A DNA stretch of 52,713 bases from Caulobacteraceae bacterium (GTDB taxonomy: Bacteria; Pseudomonadota; Alphaproteobacteria; Caulobacterales; Caulobacteraceae). Below the pieces are notes generated by a model. The model searched no databases. It saw nothing but the letters and a program-made list of their open reading frames with translations, and was not told the DNA's origin. Position 1 is the stretch's first letter, and every line of letters starts with the position of its first letter. The stretch spans positions 1 to 52,713 of the forward strand of contig JAQGIW010000049.1 in the NCBI GenBank assembly GCA_028290905.1. Direction: 5' to 3'. Both the position numbers and the translations under genes were made by a program. Of this stretch, positions 49,732 through 52,713 are shown one piece after another.

Positions 49732-52713
49732 ATGTCGGGCGATAGCTACCTCTGGGTGGGCCCCTTGGCGGACAGTTGGGGCACGGCGGCCAACTGGGAC
49801 GACACGACGACGGGGACAAGCCCGGCGGCGGCGGCCCCGGGCGCCACTGACACTGTGACGATCGCCGCGGCGGCGGGCGGCGCGGTCCAGGTGATCACCG
49901 GGACGGGGGCGTCGGCGAGCCTGACCGTTCTGGGGGCGACGAACCTCGCGGGCCAGTTCACGACTGGGATGCTGAACTTCCAGGCTCCCGATTTCAGTCA
50001 GCCCCTGTTGGTGGGTGGAGGCGACAGCCTGGCCGTGAGCGCCGCTGTCACATCCAACGGGGCGATCCAGGTGAACGGCGGCTCCTTCACCGCGGCCGGC
50101 GCTGTGAGCGTGGGCAGCCTGCAGGTCAGCAACAGCGGGTCGGTTCAGGTAGGCGGAAGCCTATCGGGGGGGATCCAGGTCGACTCCAGCTCGACGGTCG
50201 AGATTGGCTCTTCGCATAATGCGACCGCCGGCCAGATCGTCATCGATGCAGGCGCGACAGCCTCCGACGCGGGCTTCTCCTTCTCGGCGCCGAACATTGT
50301 CAACTATGGCACGGTTTCCGGGTATCTCTCAGGCTCCAACTCCATAGTGAACAACGGCAGCATGTCGGGATCCCTTGGTTCCGACAGCGTAGTCAACAAC
50401 GGGACAATCTCCGGTGACATTGTCAGCCCGGATGCGACGGGTTCACTGACAAACAACGGAACAATTACAGGCTTCGGGATGTTGAATGTCCCGGGTATCG
50501 TCAATTCCGGCACGATCGCCGCCACCAGCCTCAATCAGTCGAACTTGATTGGCTCCGTCACGGGAACCGGACAGATCACGATCGGCGCCGGCGCGACATT
50601 GCAGGTCATCGGACAGATCGCCTCCGGCAACACGATTACATTCCTGGGCGGCGCCAGCAGCTTGCTTATCAACGGCTCCTTGAGCGCCCCTATCGTCGGC
50701 TTCGGCGCCGGCGACGTGATCGACTTCTCGGACTACAGCTATGTGACCGGCGCGTCCTACGCCAACGGAACTCTCACCCTATACGAAGGCGCAACCAGCG
50801 TCGCGACCTTGAACCTCGTGGGCAACTACACCGGCGCGAAATTCATCGTCGCTCAGGTGATGAACCAAGGCCTCGCCGTCACGCAGATCAACATGGTGAC
50901 GGGAGGCGATACGGGGACGCCGCCGGCAGGCACATCGACCAACGACAACTACGTATGGACCGGCCCTGTGGCGGGCAGTTGGGACGTGGCGGGGAACTGG
51001 AACGACACGACGACGGGAACCAACCCGGCGGTGGTGGCCCCTGGCGTCAATGACGCGGTGACGATCAACCCGGCGACGATCACCGCGGCGGGGGGCGCCG
51101 CGATCCAGGTGATCACCGGGACGGGGGCGTCGGCGAGCCTGACCGTTCTGGGGGCGACGGAGCTCGCGGGCCAGTTCACGACGGGCGCGCTGAACTTCCA
51201 GGCTCCCGATTTCAGTCAGCCCCTGTTGGTGGGCGGTGGCGACAGCCTGGCGGTGAGCGGCGCCGTCACGTCCGATGCAACGATCCAGGTGAACGGCGGC
51301 TCCTTCACGGCGGGCGGCGCCGTGAGCGGGGGCAGCCTGGAGGTCAGCAACAGCGGCTCGGTTCAGATTGCCGGGGGCACATCGGGCGGGATCCAGGTCG
51401 ACTCCAGCTCGACGGCCGAGATTGGCTCTTCGCATAGCGCCACAGCCGGCCAGATCGTCATCGACGCAGGCGCGACGGCCGCCGACGCAGGCTTCTCCGC
51501 ACCGGACATCATCAACAACGGCACGTTTTCCGGGGCCGGTCTCTCGGCGTCCGACTCCATAGTCAACAACGGCGTGATCTCCAATGGAAGTCTGAGCGCG
51601 GACTCCATAGTCAACAATGGCATAATGTCTTCAACCGGGGGTTACATCCAGGGCGCCGTTCCGGGCGCCACCGGCACATTGACGAACAACGGGACAATTT
51701 CGGGCTTTGGGGAGCTGAACGTCCCCGATATCGTCAACTCTGGTACGATCGCCACCACCAGCCTCAATCAGACGACCCTGGTTGGCTCCGTCACGGGAAC
51801 CGGACAGATCACGATCGGCGCCGGCGCGACGTTGCAGATCATCGGACAGATCGCCTCCGGCAACACGATTACATTCCTGGGCGGCGCCAGCAGCTTGCTT
51901 ATCAACGGCTCGTTGAGCGCGCCCCTCGTCGGTTTCGGCGCCAGCGACGTGATCGACTTCTCGGACTACAGCTACGTGACCAGCGTGTCCTACGCCAACG
52001 GAACCCTCACCCTGTTCGAGGGCGCAACCAGCGTCGCGACCTTGAACCTCGTCGGCAACTACACCGGCGCGAAATTCATCGTCGCTCAGGTGGCGGGCCA
52101 GACCGCCTATCCCGACACCACACAGATCACCCTGGCCGCCGTGCCGGGCAACGCGTCGCCGGTCCTGACGGTCCCCGCATCGATCTCGGCGCTCAATGGC
52201 GGGGCCGTGGCGGTCGCAGGGATCGGCGTCACCGATTCCGACGCGGTGAGCGCGAACGAGACCCTGACCGTCGTCCTGACCGACCAGGCGGGATTGCTGT
52301 CCGCGAACACCGGTACGGCCGGAGGCGGAGGCGCGATCGCGGGATCCGGATCGACCAACCTGACCATCTCCGGCAGCCTGGCCCAGGTGAACGCCGATCT
52401 GTCCACGGTGGCGTTTCTATCCAACACATCGGGTTCGGACTCCATCACAGTCTCCGCCAACGACGGCCGCGGCGGCGTATCCATTGTCCAGACCGCAGTC
52501 TCGGTAACCGGCCCGTCACCCTCGCCTCCGCCTACGCCTACGCCTACGCCTACGCCTGCGCCGTCACCTTCCCCTACGTCGCCCTACGACTTCAATGGCA
52601 ACGGCCTGAGCGACCTGGTCTGGCGCAACGCGAACGGCGACGCCGGCATCTGGCTGACCACTGCCGACGGCGGCTACACGCCGGTCGATTTCGGGGTGAT
52701 CGACACCAACTGG
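49732..52713 (+). CDS. Large exported repeat protein with two 1.2-kb tandem modules and a VCBS/FG-GAP domain, 3'-partial
   Basis: 994 codons are present without a stop, and the gene continues past the right edge. The ATG at 49732 leads straight into the first module (SGDSYLWVGPLADSWGTAANWDD). Module 1 spans about residues 5-400 and module 2 about 405-800. Each starts with WxGP-x-x-x-SW-x-x-x-x-NW and ends with FSDYSYVT, then ANGTLTL and NYTGAKFIVAQV. Both contain short NNGTI/NSGTI repeats of a right-handed beta-helix kind. Residues about 805-925 form a cadherin-like module, then a Pro-Thr linker (PTPTPTPTPAPSPSP), then DFNGNGLSDLVWRNANGDAGIW, an FG-GAP/VCBS repeat. No Sec signal; type I secretion is likely. 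Confidence 0.82.
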   Translation, partial: MSGDSYLWVGPLADSWGTAANWDDTTTGTSPAAAAPGATDTVTIAAAAGGAVQVITGTGASASLTVLGATNLAGQFTTGMLNFQAPDFSQPLLVGGGDSLAVSAAVTSNGAIQVNGGSFTAAGAVSVGSLQVSNSGSVQVGGSLSGGIQVDSSSTVEIGSSHNATAGQIVIDAGATASDAGFSFSAPNIVNYGTVSGYLSGSNSIVNNGSMSGSLGSDSVVNNGTISGDIVSPDATGSLTNNGTITGFGMLNVPGIVNSGTIAATSLNQSNLIGSVTGTGQITIGAGATLQVIGQIASGNTITFLGGASSLLINGSLSAPIVGFGAGDVIDFSDYSYVTGASYANGTLTLYEGATSVATLNLVGNYTGAKFIVAQVMNQGLAVTQINMVTGGDTGTPPAGTSTNDNYVWTGPVAGSWDVAGNWNDTTTGTNPAVVAPGVNDAVTINPATITAAGGAAIQVITGTGASASLTVLGATELAGQFTTGALNFQAPDFSQPLLVGGGDSLAVSGAVTSDATIQVNGGSFTAGGAVSGGSLEVSNSGSVQIAGGTSGGIQVDSSSTAEIGSSHSATAGQIVIDAGATAADAGFSAPDIINNGTFSGAGLSASDSIVNNGVISNGSLSADSIVNNGIMSSTGGYIQGAVPGATGTLTNNGTISGFGELNVPDIVNSGTIATTSLNQTTLVGSVTGTGQITIGAGATLQIIGQIASGNTITFLGGASSLLINGSLSAPLVGFGASDVIDFSDYSYVTSVSYANGTLTLFEGATSVATLNLVGNYTGAKFIVAQVAGQTAYPDTTQITLAAVPGNASPVLTVPASISALNGGAVAVAGIGVTDSDAVSANETLTVVLTDQAGLLSANTGTAGGGGAIAGSGSTNLTISGSLAQVNADLSTVAFLSNTSGSDSITVSANDGRGGVSIVQTAVSVTGPSPSPPPTPTPTPTPAPSPSPTSPYDFNGNGLSDLVWRNANGDAGIWLTTADGGYTPVDFGVIDTNW
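52525..52560 (+). repeat. Hexanucleotide microsatellite CCTACG in the Pro-Thr linker
   Basis: Four exact CCTACG units (52531-52554) are flanked by one-mismatch units CCTCCG and CCTGCG. A 6-bp unit keeps the frame, so copy-number changes would only lengthen or shorten the linker between the cadherin-like module and the FG-GAP part. Confidence 0.85.

Noticed and set aside
52525-52560. Phase-variable contingency repeat
   Set aside because: The unit is 6 bp, so copy changes keep the frame and cannot switch the gene off; only linker length would vary.
1-52713. tRNA, rRNA or known riboswitch genes
   Set aside because: Reading the gaps between genes on both strands, I found no cloverleaf with a GGTTCGA-type T-loop and no recognisable riboswitch core.

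Overview
The window is GC-rich DNA from an alphaproteobacterium, most likely a member of the Caulobacterales such as Phenylobacterium or a close relative. The clues are two secreted proteins ending in the alphaproteobacterial PEPxxWA-CTERM tail, a UrcA-family protein, a GAAC-N7-GAAC SOS box of the alphaproteobacterial type, and the general gene repertoire. The genus is inference; no rRNA or tRNA gene is visible to confirm it. No phage, integrase, transposase, CRISPR array or plasmid gene was seen.

Layout. 1-7000: the start of an RNA methyltransferase running off the left edge, a PEP-CTERM protein, a beta-lactamase-fold hydrolase, a GFA-family protein, a HAD phosphatase/PPOX pair, a class II glutamine amidotransferase behind a hairpin-rich leader, and a double cyclic-nucleotide-binding-domain protein. 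7000-13800: a catabolic block with a VOC protein, two luciferase-like flavin monooxygenases, a phytanoyl-CoA dioxygenase homologue, an acyl-CoA synthetase, a TetR regulator and an alpha/beta hydrolase; five of these lie on the minus strand like an operon. 13850-29000: two very large repeat proteins. One has seven 55-residue VCBS-like repeats followed by BNR-type repeats. The other (2881 aa) has an N,N-dimethylformamidase-like head, DUF4082, about a dozen Ig/cadherin-type modules and a type I secretion-like C-terminus. Between them are two decayed gene fragments, a diiron-type metallo-beta-lactamase-fold protein and an amidase.

29000-42500: an acetyltransferase, an MFS transporter plus enolase-superfamily dehydratase operon, an Old Yellow Enzyme, a UrcA protein, a LytS/LytTR-type two-component pair, an FAD oxidoreductase, an APC permease, a second PEP-CTERM protein, an APH-like kinase and a glutamine-rich secreted protein. 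42500-52713: an SOS-box-controlled DNA-repair pair (radical SAM protein plus UdgX-type uracil-DNA glycosylase), SelO, NhaA, a frameshifted MFS-like gene, and the first 994 codons of a third large secreted protein, built from two 1.2-kb tandem modules and running off the right edge.

The most interesting non-coding signal is a set of three hairpin elements of the same design but unrelated sequence: inverted arms of about 19-33 bp made of 9-10-bp quasi-repeats, around a spacer with a GC-rich palindrome. All three sit exactly between convergent gene pairs, and one supplies the last codons and the stop of a gene.
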